Shown in pieces: positions 8,105 through 15,900 of a stretch of DNA of 64,000 bases. The DNA comes from Tenacibaculum sp. MAR_2009_124 (GTDB lineage: Bacteria > Bacteroidota > Bacteroidia > Flavobacteriales > Flavobacteriaceae). Both the position numbers and the translations under genes were made by a program. The notes under the pieces are model-generated. The model worked only from the letters and a program-made list of their open reading frames with translations, did not search any database and had not been told where the DNA came from. The stretch spans positions 186,001 through 250,000 of the forward strand of contig NZ_FNSF01000008.1 of the NCBI RefSeq assembly GCF_900105455.1, written 5' to 3'. Positions within the stretch are counted from its first letter, which is position 1. Every line of letters starts with the position of its first letter.

Positions 8105-8260
8105 GTGGCCAAACCAAAACCATTCCAACTTCCGAGATATACCGAAATAGAGGTAGTAATGACCAAACACATGACAATTACAGAGTATGAAAAAATGTTC
8201 CAAAAAGCCAAGGAAAAAGGATGGAAAATACAAGCCTACCAAAAGGGGTTCAGAAATTAA
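8105..8260 (+). CDS. 51-residue protein, GTG start
   Basis: GTG start, reading VAKPKPFQLPRYTEIEVVM and ending QAYQKGFRN. It fills the gap between the replication genes and the membrane/zinc-finger gene with 9 and 13 bases at either side. The MTITEYEKMFQKAKEKGWKI segment is a helix followed by a strand. No function recognised. Confidence 0.45.
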   Translation: MAKPKPFQLPRYTEIEVVMTKHMTITEYEKMFQKAKEKGWKIQAYQKGFRN

Positions 8261-8273
8261 ATTCTAAAAAACT

Positions 8274-8981
8274 ATGTCAAAAAACAAAAAAAAAGAACAG
8301 GGTTATTTTGATACGTCGTTTGGCCTATCACTAGAAGATAGAATGACAAGTTTGAGAGCTGTTTCAGTCGCAGTAATTTTTTATATTATTGGTTACTCAG
8401 CTAAACTTACGGTGCTCTTTAGCGATGCTTTAAACGCTAAAATACCCAACGACTATATTAGAATACCTACTTCACTATTTACCGCATTAGCATTATCGGT
8501 AGGTCTGCTTATTGTTTCTGTCAACGAAAACAATAAGAAAACACCTTATTTGATAGCATTGATGGATGCTATTGCATTGTTCCTGCTATTCGATGTTTTA
8601 AACTCAAAAGGAACTGATATAATAACAACCAGTTTCCTTAGCGTGTTTATGGCCTTCGTTGGCTTTAATCTAATCAACACTTTTGTAACAAAAAGAAAAC
8701 AAGAATTCGAAGAGGTAAAACAAACTCTTAACAAGCTAGAACAGGAAGCTAACAATAGAAAACAAGACTTAAGCAACATTGAGAAAAACCTTATTGCGGC
8801 AAAACAACTTCTCAATAAAGTAAAACACGAAAAAGCGGAAACAGAACAAGAAAAAGCAGCAATGGAACAAGAGATGAAAGAAAGAACTTGCCCGCACTGC
8901 GAAACAACATTTCCGTCTAAAAAGGCTTTGAATCCTCATATAGATAAATGTAAAATGAATCCAAAAAATATAAAAGAATAA
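8274..8981 (+). CDS. membrane protein with coiled coil and C-terminal zinc-finger motif
   Basis: 235 residues. Four hydrophobic segments occupy residues about 25-145 (e.g. AVSVAVIFYIIGYSAKLTVLF and IALMDAIALFLLFDVL). A coiled coil of about 60 residues rich in K/E/Q follows, then CPHCETTFPSKKALNPHIDKC, a C2H2/C2HC-like finger. The combination of membrane anchor, long coiled coil and cytoplasmic finger is unusual for a phage early gene. It may tether DNA or a protein to the membrane. No family name is known to me. Confidence 0.6.
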   Translation: MSKNKKKEQGYFDTSFGLSLEDRMTSLRAVSVAVIFYIIGYSAKLTVLFSDALNAKIPNDYIRIPTSLFTALALSVGLLIVSVNENNKKTPYLIALMDAIALFLLFDVLNSKGTDIITTSFLSVFMAFVGFNLINTFVTKRKQEFEEVKQTLNKLEQEANNRKQDLSNIEKNLIAAKQLLNKVKHEKAETEQEKAAMEQEMKERTCPHCETTFPSKKALNPHIDKCKMNPKNIKE

Positions 8982-8992
8982 CTGTAGTTACA

Positions 8993-9184
8993 ATGAAAAA
9001 TGAAGATTTATTGGCAGACATCAGAAATAAACTTTCACCCGCAAGTCATTTGATTTGTTTGGTCGGTGAATATTTCGACGGAACGAAATCAGCAGAGGAG
9101 TTCATGCAGATTCATGAGCATATTAAAGAAGCTATTCCTAAAGCTCAAGAATCAATCGAATACGTAAGAAAATTAAAACTGTAG
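8993..9184 (+). CDS. small helical protein
   Basis: 63 residues, all-helical pattern (LLADIRNKLSPASHLICLVGE, then AEEFMQIHEHIKEAIPKAQES). First gene in the set joined by CTGTAG/ACAGTAG junctions: its own stop is CTG TAG and the same hexamer precedes its ATG. No function recognised. Confidence 0.5.
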   Translation: MKNEDLLADIRNKLSPASHLICLVGEYFDGTKSAEEFMQIHEHIKEAIPKAQESIEYVRKLKL

Positions 9185-9236
9185 CTATTCCGCTACGCAA
9201 ATAGATTAAGAATTACAAACCTTTAAAACTTGATAA

Positions 9237-9521
9237 ATGATAACCAAAATAGAAATTGACAATAAATTAATTGATAGAAATGAATATGAAGGGGATTTCG
9301 ATGAATTAATTCTTGACAACATAGATGAAAGTGATATTGAAAATTATGCTGAATTTAATCTTAATATGACAAGTGAGGATCATTTTGAACGTGATGAATT
9401 AACGGATTATTCAGATAAAGATATGATAAAGGAGTTAGAGGAGTCAGGGTATATAGTTGTTTATCCAGAATCTATTGTAGAAGAAATGAGAATTAAGGAA
9501 TTATTATCAAACAATCTGTAG
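9237..9521 (+). CDS. small acidic protein
   Basis: 94 residues, strongly acidic (many D/E clusters such as DFDELILDNIDESDIEN), a composition sometimes seen in phage DNA mimics. No family is recognised. It ends CTG TAG five bases before the next ATG. Confidence 0.5.
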   Translation: MITKIEIDNKLIDRNEYEGDFDELILDNIDESDIENYAEFNLNMTSEDHFERDELTDYSDKDMIKELEESGYIVVYPESIVEEMRIKELLSNNL

Positions 9522-9780
9522 AAATAATGAGCGATATAAATAAAAAGAATTTAGAAGCAATTGGGTTCATAGGATCAGAATCAGATATGGTTTGGCCTAT
9601 ACCTAATGGTCACGAATCAGAACTGCATATAGAAAAAGTAAGGTGCAGAGAAGAATATAACATACTATTTACAAGAGGGACTATTATCGGAGTACCCGGA
9701 AAGGATTATGATTATGTATATGCAGGTCCAGCTAAAAGTATAGATCAAATTAAACAATTAGTAAACTTATTAATACAGTA
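9519..9780 (+). repeat. 262-bp duplication, copy 1
   Basis: Matches 24044-24305 over its full length with only two base differences seen (GGG/GGA and GAA/GAC codons). It spans exactly one 84-codon gene plus the TAGAAATA upstream junction and stops inside the terminal stop codon (TAA here, TAG in copy 2). Confidence 0.9.
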
Positions 9781-9781
9781 A
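9527..9781 (+). CDS. 84-residue unknown protein, duplicated gene copy 1
   Basis: MSDINKKNLEAIGF.. with a mixed alpha/beta pattern and a VPGKDYDYVYAGPAKSI region. The protein encoded at 24052 differs by a single residue (Glu here, Asp there). No family recognised. Preservation of a second copy implies recent transfer of a gene cassette or gene conversion between the two islands. Confidence 0.6.
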   Translation: MSDINKKNLEAIGFIGSESDMVWPIPNGHESELHIEKVRCREEYNILFTRGTIIGVPGKDYDYVYAGPAKSIDQIKQLVNLLIQ

Positions 9782-9794
9782 TTAAACCAATACC

Positions 9795-9995
9795 ATGAAA
9801 AATTTAAAAGAAGGTGATAGTGTAGTGATGCATTCATGTATTGAAGCTACGAATCCAAAATACAAAGGGAAATTAATAAAATGTACAACTGATAGCTTCA
9901 TGGAAAGAAAAGGATACAATCCTGAAGAAGTTGTTTTTTTGGAAGGAGTAAGCGGATATTTCGCGACCCGATTCTTAGAAAAAGTTGAATTATAA
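9795..9995 (+). CDS. small unknown protein
   Basis: 66 residues. EGDSVVMHSCIEATNPKYKG and LEGVSGYFATRFLEKVEL suggest a small beta-barrel (SH3-like) fold of the kind seen in many phage accessory proteins. Preceded by the leader AATTAAACCAATACCATG, almost identical to the one ahead of 11179. Confidence 0.5.
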   Translation: MKNLKEGDSVVMHSCIEATNPKYKGKLIKCTTDSFMERKGYNPEEVVFLEGVSGYFATRFLEKVEL

Positions 9996-10009
9996 AATTA
10001 GTGTAGAAT

Positions 10010-10489
10010 ATGGAATGTGTTATAACTGATTTGAATTCTGTTTGTAATGGATGTAGCTATTTTAATACGAACACCAACGCAAATAATGGTTATGCTTGCT
10101 CTCATTCAGATTGTAGTGATTGGGTTACCGTTGATAACGATGGTTATACAACGGAAATTGAAAACAACACAGCTATACGATTGGTTGCCCAATCCTTTAC
10201 AAAAAGGAACATTAAATGCAATCGAAGATTAGCTAAAAAGTTTTTGAAGAAAGCAAGAAAATCAGATTTACGAATGGAACTTACTAAAATAGGAGTTAAG
10301 ACTATTGGACTTTGTTTCAGTTTTACTTGCCCAATTGCTTGGAGCGTCGATTTTGAAGGGATGAAAAATTACTCTAATTCAAAAGAGTATGATTATATCG
10401 ACAACGAAGATGAAATGCCTTCGGGGTTTGGAGATGATTTAATGGGTATCGAAAAATCAAAAGCAGATAAATTAGGAATAACATATTAA
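10010..10489 (+). CDS. cysteine-rich unknown protein
   Basis: 159 residues. The first 45 contain C3, C12, C15, C29, C34 in CNGCSYF / YACSHSDCSDW, suggesting a metal-binding knuckle. The middle is basic (KCNRRLAKKFLKKARKSDLR) and the C-terminus acidic. No family recognised. Lies in the small-gene cassette island. Confidence 0.5.
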   Translation: MECVITDLNSVCNGCSYFNTNTNANNGYACSHSDCSDWVTVDNDGYTTEIENNTAIRLVAQSFTKRNIKCNRRLAKKFLKKARKSDLRMELTKIGVKTIGLCFSFTCPIAWSVDFEGMKNYSNSKEYDYIDNEDEMPSGFGDDLMGIEKSKADKLGITY

Positions 10490-10515
10490 AAATAGTGTAA
10501 TAAAAACGATACGAA

Positions 10516-10887
10516 ATGATAAACGAATTAGCAAAAGAAATACATCAAAACAACGTGAAAAAGGGTTTTTACGAAGATGAAAAGAATATAGGAGAAATGT
10601 TAGCTCTTATTCATTCAGAAGTTAGTGAAGCATTAGAAGCTGACAGAAAAGGATTCTATGTTCCAATTGAAAATAGAATAGACTGGTTAAATGATTTAGA
10701 AAGCGATAGCGAATTTAAATCGGATTTTACAGAACTCGTAAAAGACACTTTCGAAGATGAATTAGCCGATATTATGATTAGAGTTATGGATTTAGCAGCT
10801 CACAAAGAAATTAACCTTGAAGAGCATATAAAGGGAAAGCTCAGATATAATAAAATGCGTGAATATAAACACGGTAAGAGATATTAA
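10516..10887 (+). CDS. MazG-like nucleotide pyrophosphohydrolase
   Basis: 123 residues with the all-alpha NTP-pyrophosphatase signature: IHSEVSEALEADRKG (E-x3-E helix) and FEDELADIMIRVMDLAA (E-x2-D-x-x-x helix), the acidic residues that bind Mg2+. Phage MazG-like enzymes hydrolyse (d)NTPs or lower alarmone levels during infection. A second, chromosomal MazG-like gene at 62042 is a different subfamily (DxxKxxx region typical of bacterial short MazG). No other nucleotide-metabolism gene lies nearby. Confidence 0.75.
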   Translation: MINELAKEIHQNNVKKGFYEDEKNIGEMLALIHSEVSEALEADRKGFYVPIENRIDWLNDLESDSEFKSDFTELVKDTFEDELADIMIRVMDLAAHKEINLEEHIKGKLRYNKMREYKHGKRY

Positions 10888-10928
10888 TAATACAGTAGTT
10901 AACTAATACTAACCTAAAAACAAAAGAC

Positions 10929-11165
10929 ATGAAAAAAATAAAAAACATACACGTAAAAGTATCGTATGTCGTTGGACTGGGGAATATAGAAGTTCCTGAA
11001 AATGTGATGGAACAACTAGAAGAAATTTATGAAGAAAATAAATTAATTCAAGATACACCTTGTTGCTTAAAATATGGTGAAACCAAAGATTGGTTAGATG
11101 AAAATATTAAAGAAAATGATGCTTTCCAATGGGAACATGAAATTGAAATATTAGAAAAAGAGTAA
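10929..11165 (+). CDS. small acidic unknown protein
   Basis: 78 residues. VKVSYVVGLGNIEVPENVMEQLEEIYEENK reads as strand plus helix, with an acidic tail. Preceded by the ACAGTAGTTA junction. No function recognised. Confidence 0.45.
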   Translation: MKKIKNIHVKVSYVVGLGNIEVPENVMEQLEEIYEENKLIQDTPCCLKYGETKDWLDENIKENDAFQWEHEIEILEKE

Positions 11166-11178
11166 TTAAACCGATACC

Positions 11179-11286
11179 ATGGAAAAAATATTGAACATAA
11201 TATTTGACAGAATTTCACTAGACTTCTTTCTAGGTTTACTTTTCGGCTATTGGATTACAGTAATGATAGTAATAATAAACCTGTAG
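11179..11286 (+). CDS. 35-residue membrane peptide
   Basis: MEKILNIIF... with one hydrophobic stretch covering residues about 14-35 and ending in CTG TAG. Short, but it fills the space between two genes with the same leader (AATTAAACCGATACCATG) seen before 9795, and its stop carries the island's CTGTAG junction. Confidence 0.4.
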   Translation: MEKILNIIFDRISLDFFLGLLFGYWITVMIVIINL

Positions 11287-11289
11287 TAT

Positions 11290-11604
11290 ATGAATTGGAC
11301 ACCAATTACAGAGAAAATGCCAGAATCAGGGAAAAATATCTTGATTGCTTATCTAAATAGCAATGGTAAAACTAGAGTAACAATCGGATTTCATGCAGCA
11401 AAACATACAATGGAATGTTCCGGAGAAGATTATGCTGAAGATGAAGATTACTCAGAAGAAAAAGACGAATACTTCATTAAAGAAGGATGGCACGACATGA
11501 GTTGGGAATCAGAATATAGATACCCTATTAGTAATGTAACTCATTGGATGGAGAAACCTAATCACCCAAAAACGCAAAAATATGATGAGAAAATACAAAT
11601 TTAA
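11290..11604 (+). CDS. DUF551-like phage protein
   Basis: 104 residues. The pattern NWTPITEKMPESGKNILIAY near the start and THWMEKPNHP near the end is that of DUF551, a small family common in phages of unknown function. A central acidic insertion (SGEDYAEDEDYSEEKDEY) is unusual. The next small gene starts inside its 3' end. Confidence 0.7.
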   Translation: MNWTPITEKMPESGKNILIAYLNSNGKTRVTIGFHAAKHTMECSGEDYAEDEDYSEEKDEYFIKEGWHDMSWESEYRYPISNVTHWMEKPNHPKTQKYDEKIQI

Positions 11605-11731
11605 AGCAACAGATGGCAACGGAGGAATCTTTGAAGGTGTTACCGACAAAGAACAAGGCTCAATGAAAGAAGCTCTAGAAAATGAAATATACAAGGGAGT
11701 ACACTCTTGTCTTAAATGTGAAGCTATTTAA
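11582..11731 (+). CDS. 49-residue unknown protein
   Basis: MMRKYKFKATDGNGGIFEGV... ending SCLKCEAI, with a CxxC near the C-terminus. It overlaps the DUF551-like gene by 23 bases in another frame, consistent with coupled translation. No family recognised. Confidence 0.45.
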   Translation: MMRKYKFKATDGNGGIFEGVTDKEQGSMKEALENEIYKGVHSCLKCEAI

Positions 11732-11752
11732 TCTGTAGAAATTGAAATTAGC

Positions 11753-11774
11753 AAAACCCTGAATAATGGGTTTT
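11753..11774 (+). terminator. terminator-like hairpin
   Basis: AAAACCC / GGGTTTT, 7-bp stem, 8-base loop, with the T-rich end in the stem itself. It lies just after the 49-residue gene. It overlaps the first codon of the broken frame at 11766, so it may instead regulate that gene's translation. Confidence 0.45.
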
Positions 11775-11983
11775 ACTAATCTCAAGAGTTCAAAAAATTA
11801 TATAAGACGTTTATTATTAGAAGTCTTTTTCTGAAAATAGATACTCTTAAAAATTATAAAAAGAGTAGGTTTCGGCTTACATCCAAAGAGGTAGAACGTG
11901 CAAGTGGCGATAATTTGGAAGGAACAACAATAGCTCCGAACAATTGCTACCTCTTTAATAAACAATTTAAAACAGTAGAATAA
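11766..11983 (+). pseudogene. frame-broken small gene (or structured RNA)
   Basis: ATG 11766 opens MGFTNLKSSKNYIRRLLLEVFF and stops at a TGA beside a run of five T (CTTTTTC). If one T were added, the frame would continue for about 50 more codons (KNYKKSRFRLTSKEVERASG ... NKQFKTVE) to TAA 11981-11983, which overlaps the next ATG as TAATG. A coupled stop/start at the far end argues that the longer frame was, or is, translated. The same interval also holds a 10-bp stem (AAAGAGGTAG 11885-11894 with CTACCTCTTT 11947-11956), so an RNA role is the alternative. One-base deletion or sequencing error are both possible. Confidence 0.4.
11885..11956 (+). ncRNA. possible structured RNA element
   Basis: Perfect 10-bp stem AAAGAGGTAG / CTACCTCTTT closing a 52-base loop. 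A smaller pairing precedes it (GTA..TAC around TTTCGGC at about 11869). No known family is recognised. It overlaps a possible coding frame described separately. Confidence 0.35.
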
Positions 11984-12213
11984 TGAGTATAGCAAAAGAA
12001 ATATTATTGGATGAATTAATCGAACAAGGTCATCCAGAACAAGTAGAAAATGTAATTTTTTGGGCATTAGAGGCATATTGTGAAAAAGAACCAGAAGAAA
12101 GATGGGGTAAAATCATTGCCTATGCTATTAAGCAACGAATTCTTGACGCAGAGGCAAAAGGAAGTTCAGAGCCGATAATGAATCCTCAGAAAGTAAAATC
12201 ATTAATACAGTAG
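11983..12213 (+). CDS. small unknown helical protein
   Basis: 76 residues, helical throughout (SIAKEILLDELIEQGHPEQVENVIFWALEA.., YAIKQRILDAEAK). Starts within TAATG at the end of the broken frame upstream and ends with ACAG TAG. No function recognised. Confidence 0.5.
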   Translation: MSIAKEILLDELIEQGHPEQVENVIFWALEAYCEKEPEERWGKIIAYAIKQRILDAEAKGSSEPIMNPQKVKSLIQ

Positions 12214-12218
12214 AAACA

Positions 12219-12491
12219 ATGATACAAGGAGAAACTATAAACACATTCGAGCAATTTGAATCTTTAAAAGAAGGAGATTTAGTTGTTTGTGAATTTCATA
12301 GAGACACATACAAAGGAAACAAACGTACTCGTTTTGCCGCTTATGAAATACAAGAGAATAAGGCGAGTTGTAATGAGATTATTCTTCAGAAAAAGAATAA
12401 TGTTTACTTCAATTATTTAATGTTTTTAGCCCCAGAAAAACATGGGTCTAGTAACTTAAAGTCATTAACCAGAATTACACAAAAAGAGTAG
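12219..12491 (+). CDS. small unknown protein, last gene of left block
   Basis: 90 residues. ETINTFEQFESLKEGDLVVCEFH suggests a small beta-barrel similar in style to the protein at 9795. It is the final rightward gene before the structured element and the convergent terminator. Confidence 0.5.
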   Translation: MIQGETINTFEQFESLKEGDLVVCEFHRDTYKGNKRTRFAAYEIQENKASCNEIILQKKNNVYFNYLMFLAPEKHGSSNLKSLTRITQKE

Positions 12492-12500
12492 TAAAAAGAA

Positions 12501-12568
12501 CTGCGCATTAATGTAATTCGACTTGTGGGGGGGAGTTGTAGAGTTAGTCAAGTTTGATTAATACGCAG
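12501..12568 (+). ncRNA. structured RNA element with G-rich loop
   Basis: CTGCGCATTAAT (12501-12512) pairs with ATTAATACGCAG (12557-12568) with one C-A mismatch. Inside, ACTTG pairs with CAAGT, closing a loop that carries GTGGGGGGGAGTTG, the longest G run in the window. It sits between the last early gene and the terminator, so it would be the 3' end of the early transcript or a separate small RNA. No known family recognised. Confidence 0.45.
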
Positions 12569-12647
12569 TGAACAACACTAAGAACATAAATATAATGATT
12601 TTAAAATAACATTAGAGGATGGAAGCAAAACAGTATCACAATAAAAC

Positions 12648-12673
12648 AAAACGTCCTAACTTGGACGTTTTTT
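12648..12673. terminator. bidirectional rho-independent terminator
   Basis: AAAACGTCC TAACTT GGACGTTTTTT: 9-bp stem with T-run on one strand and A-run (T-run on the opposite strand) on the other. It lies exactly between the rightward early operon and the leftward structural operon, whose last gene stops at 12672. Confidence 0.85.
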
Positions 12674-12923
12674 ACTCTAAAGATAGTTTAAGCATTTCTT
12701 CTAGTAACTGTGCAGGTGGTTTATTTCCTGTAAACTTCTGCAATTGATTTTCCACCTCAAACATTTTTGTGTAATCCGCATCTTTAGGATTATTATTTTC
12801 ATTTTTTAATTGCTTCAGATAGTACTCAATAGCTACAATTTTTTGATATCGGATAAATTGATTCTTATTTAAGTTAGGGACACCGCGCAACTTTACAATT
12901 CGGGAAAAATATTCTGCATACAT
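12672..12923 (-). CDS. small unknown protein, last gene of leftward block
   Basis: 83 residues, helical, with LRGVPNLNKNQFIRYQKIVAIEYYL and a Pro-rich turn GNKPPAQLLEEML. A TAACTTTG element ends 4 bases before its ATG, suggesting its own, almost leaderless transcript. Its stop codon lies in the terminator stem. No function recognised. Confidence 0.5.
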   Translation of the reverse strand: MYAEYFSRIVKLRGVPNLNKNQFIRYQKIVAIEYYLKQLKNENNNPKDADYTKMFEVENQLQKFTGNKPPAQLLEEMLKLSLE

Positions 12924-12927
12924 GCTG

Positions 12928-12935
12928 CAAAGTTA
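12928..12935 (-). promoter_or_regulatory. candidate -7 element, leaderless start
   Basis: TAACTTTG on the minus strand, 4 bases from the ATG at 12923. No convincing -33 TTG lies at the usual 19-20 bp. The TTTGnnnCATG arrangement resembles the one at 45083. Confidence 0.35.
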
Positions 12936-12994
12936 AGTTATACTTGTAGCAAATCTTGCTTGTATTTTTAGCAAAATATTTTACAGCAAAAAAT

Positions 12995-15900
12995 CTAAAC
13001 GAATCCCAAACTCTTATTTCTATCCATTTTCTCTTTATTCCCTTCCTTTAACTCCTTAGGAGCATTTAAAAGTTTCATTAAGTTTTCTTGGTTATAATCT
13101 CCTTCCAAAATCATACTTTCAACACCGTCATAAATATTTTTGAAAGTATCTGTATTTATTGATTTCGTTTTTAAGTACCCCTTTAATAATTCGAAAAGGA
13201 TATCCTCGTTTACCTCGCCAGACTCCTCGTAAGTCTTTTTTATATCCTTAAATATTGTTTCCATTTCAGAAAAAACAATTGTAGTTTGGTAATTCCAATT
13301 TTTATCAAGTACTGCGCTATTATATCCCCATTTTAAAACATCATTCAAAATAAAAACCCCATCAAACAATCCCAGTACTCCTGACCTTATCATTTCATCA
13401 GTATCATCTTCATCCCATTCAGTTAAAACACCAGGAACACCGCTTGCAACATATTGCCATAGCATAGGCAATATATGGGTGTAAAGTAATACATTTTCCA
13501 AATCTCTAAATGTATCACCTTCTTTCGCTATTTTAGCCAATGCTATTAAACTTGCTTTACTTTCTCCTGCTCCTTTTGAAAGTTGTGTTTCTTTAAACTT
13601 TCGGTACCTTCTCAAAATATTATTACTGTTTGCAGAAATTCTTCTAAAATAACTGAACTGAGAATTTTTAAAAGGAACAAACAAGATGGTTAAAACACCT
13701 CTACCATGTTGAATAATACTTAAATCCGACGCGTCCGAAGACTGTTGAGATAATTTGAAGCCTATCTCAAAATCACGAATAGCTTTTCTATGGGCTTGTT
13801 TTTCCTTTACTCCAGATTTAAGATATTTTTTATACTGTTGATCATAATACACCTTTCCTCCGGTACTAATTGTTATGGCATCAATAAACTTGTTGGGGGT
13901 AATACCTAGCTTCGTTATTTTTTTTAATGCCTTTTGATAAAGTAACTTTGACTTTTGATTGAATAGACTATCAATAAACTCATCCCCTATGGTTCCTTTG
14001 CTTATCCTATCTCTAAAGTGTGATGAATTTTTCTTTAAAAACTTGTAAGAACTCAACACGGATACAGGATTTAAATTGACTAACATTTTAGATCCAAAAA
14101 CTATTTTTCCAACAAAAGGAAGCCTAATTTGACTCCCATTTAAGCTTATAGTTAAATCATCTGCTTTTTCAGTATAGGCAGGCATTGAAAGAAATTGCTT
14201 TAAAGCTGTATATCCCTTGTAACCAATATACCCTGCGGCAATAGCCGAGTTAAATTTGTAGATCTTATGCTCATCTTGATCTGCCCTAATTTCTGAAACA
14301 TCTCCAATAACGGCTTTACTTAATTTTTTAAAATCATCGAACGACCGTTTATCTAAAGTCTCTAAATTTCTACTAATCTTTCTATTAGAGAGAATCGCAT
14401 TTAAATCTTTTGTAAATCTTCCATAGTGGTAAAACCTCTCCATTGAATTTAAATAACCATCAAAAACATCAAAAGCATTTGTATTTGTGTCAATTTCGTT
14501 GTTATTCTTTATCCTGTTTTTTAAATGGCTACTAGACACATTAGGTAATGTAAAATTACTTTCACCTAAAGCTATAATAATGTTCAAATTTTCTTTGCGA
14601 TATTTTAAAGGAAAATAGCCTTCTTCGAAATTCAAATCTGTTCTTAATAATTTATTATAAACCTTATTATATTTTTCATACTTCTCCTTTAAATAATTAG
14701 TCATAAAATCACTCAACTCAACATATTCTTTTCCTAAGAATTTATTGAGATTATCAAAAGCCAACTCATCCCAGCCTTGTTTAATTAATTTACCTCTCCC
14801 AACTTCCATTTTAGAAACAAGGTGAATATAAAGTGCCTGCCCTATAGAAAGTTTCTCTATTGCTTCATTCCTTTTACCATTAATTAATAATTTAATATCT
14901 GTCTTCTGAGGACGATTAATTGTTTTATCATATTTATGAGTTCTTAATAAAGAATTGAGTTTTTTACCTAATACTTTTTCAAATGCATTTTTTACATCTT
15001 CCTTTATCTCTTTCTGATCCTTTTTAAAATTTTCATCGAGCTGAACTATCCCGTTTTCTCCAGAGTAGAAATGTTTGTAAATGTCTCCATCTCCGTGGTC
15101 ATTTATTTGGTCAAAATACCCTAATAAATACTCAAAAGAATTCGTAACTGGTTGAGTAAAAAAAGATTTTATATTCTTACTTTTCTCAAATACTCTACCT
15201 AAAATGGAGTTTTTCTTTTTGTATGATTCGAAAGCTTTCTGATTGTTACTATTGATATCATTCCATTTATGATTAGTTGCCTCGATAAAGGCATCCGACA
15301 ACCCTTTTAATCTTATCGATTCTTCAAACAGTAGTTCTTTTAATTTGTATTTCCCTTCATTAAGCAAGGTCTCTAAATCATAAAAGACATTTTCTTTTAA
15401 ATGCGATGCTATTTGAATTCTTTCAGCGTTTTCCTTATTGTTTTTTTTGTTTTCTGTTTTCTTCGAAAGTTCAAACAGCTCTTCAGCTTCTTGTATTTTT
15501 ATAACTGTTTCAATGACAACTTTTTCATCTAAAGTCTTATCGGAAACATCTCCGTTATTAATTTTCTTATCTAAATCTAAACTATGTAGCGTATTTGACT
15601 CCTTTGTTTCTTTTAAATAACGAAAAACCTTGTTGAACAATTTACGAGTTTCATTATCTACCTTTGCCGCTTTTGGTTTTCCATTAATCGATTTTAAAAA
15701 CTTTCTCGGAATCTTTAATAGATTCGTTAGTTTCTTATCAATACTTCGATACTCCCCCAACGAAAGAATGTAATCTACTTTTTCTGTTAAAGCATCCACT
15801 CTTTTAAACGAATTTGCTTTATTCATGTTATGCAGAATAGTAGATATATCTGTTTTTGTAAGGTTTGAAATTGTTTCGGAATCGATTCTTTCTCTAATAT

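Noticed and set aside
12583..12647. Short start-less frame reading ..NDFKITLEDGSKTVSQ
   Set aside because: Looks coding-like but is only about 20 codons, has no start and no recognisable family; kept out of the gene list.
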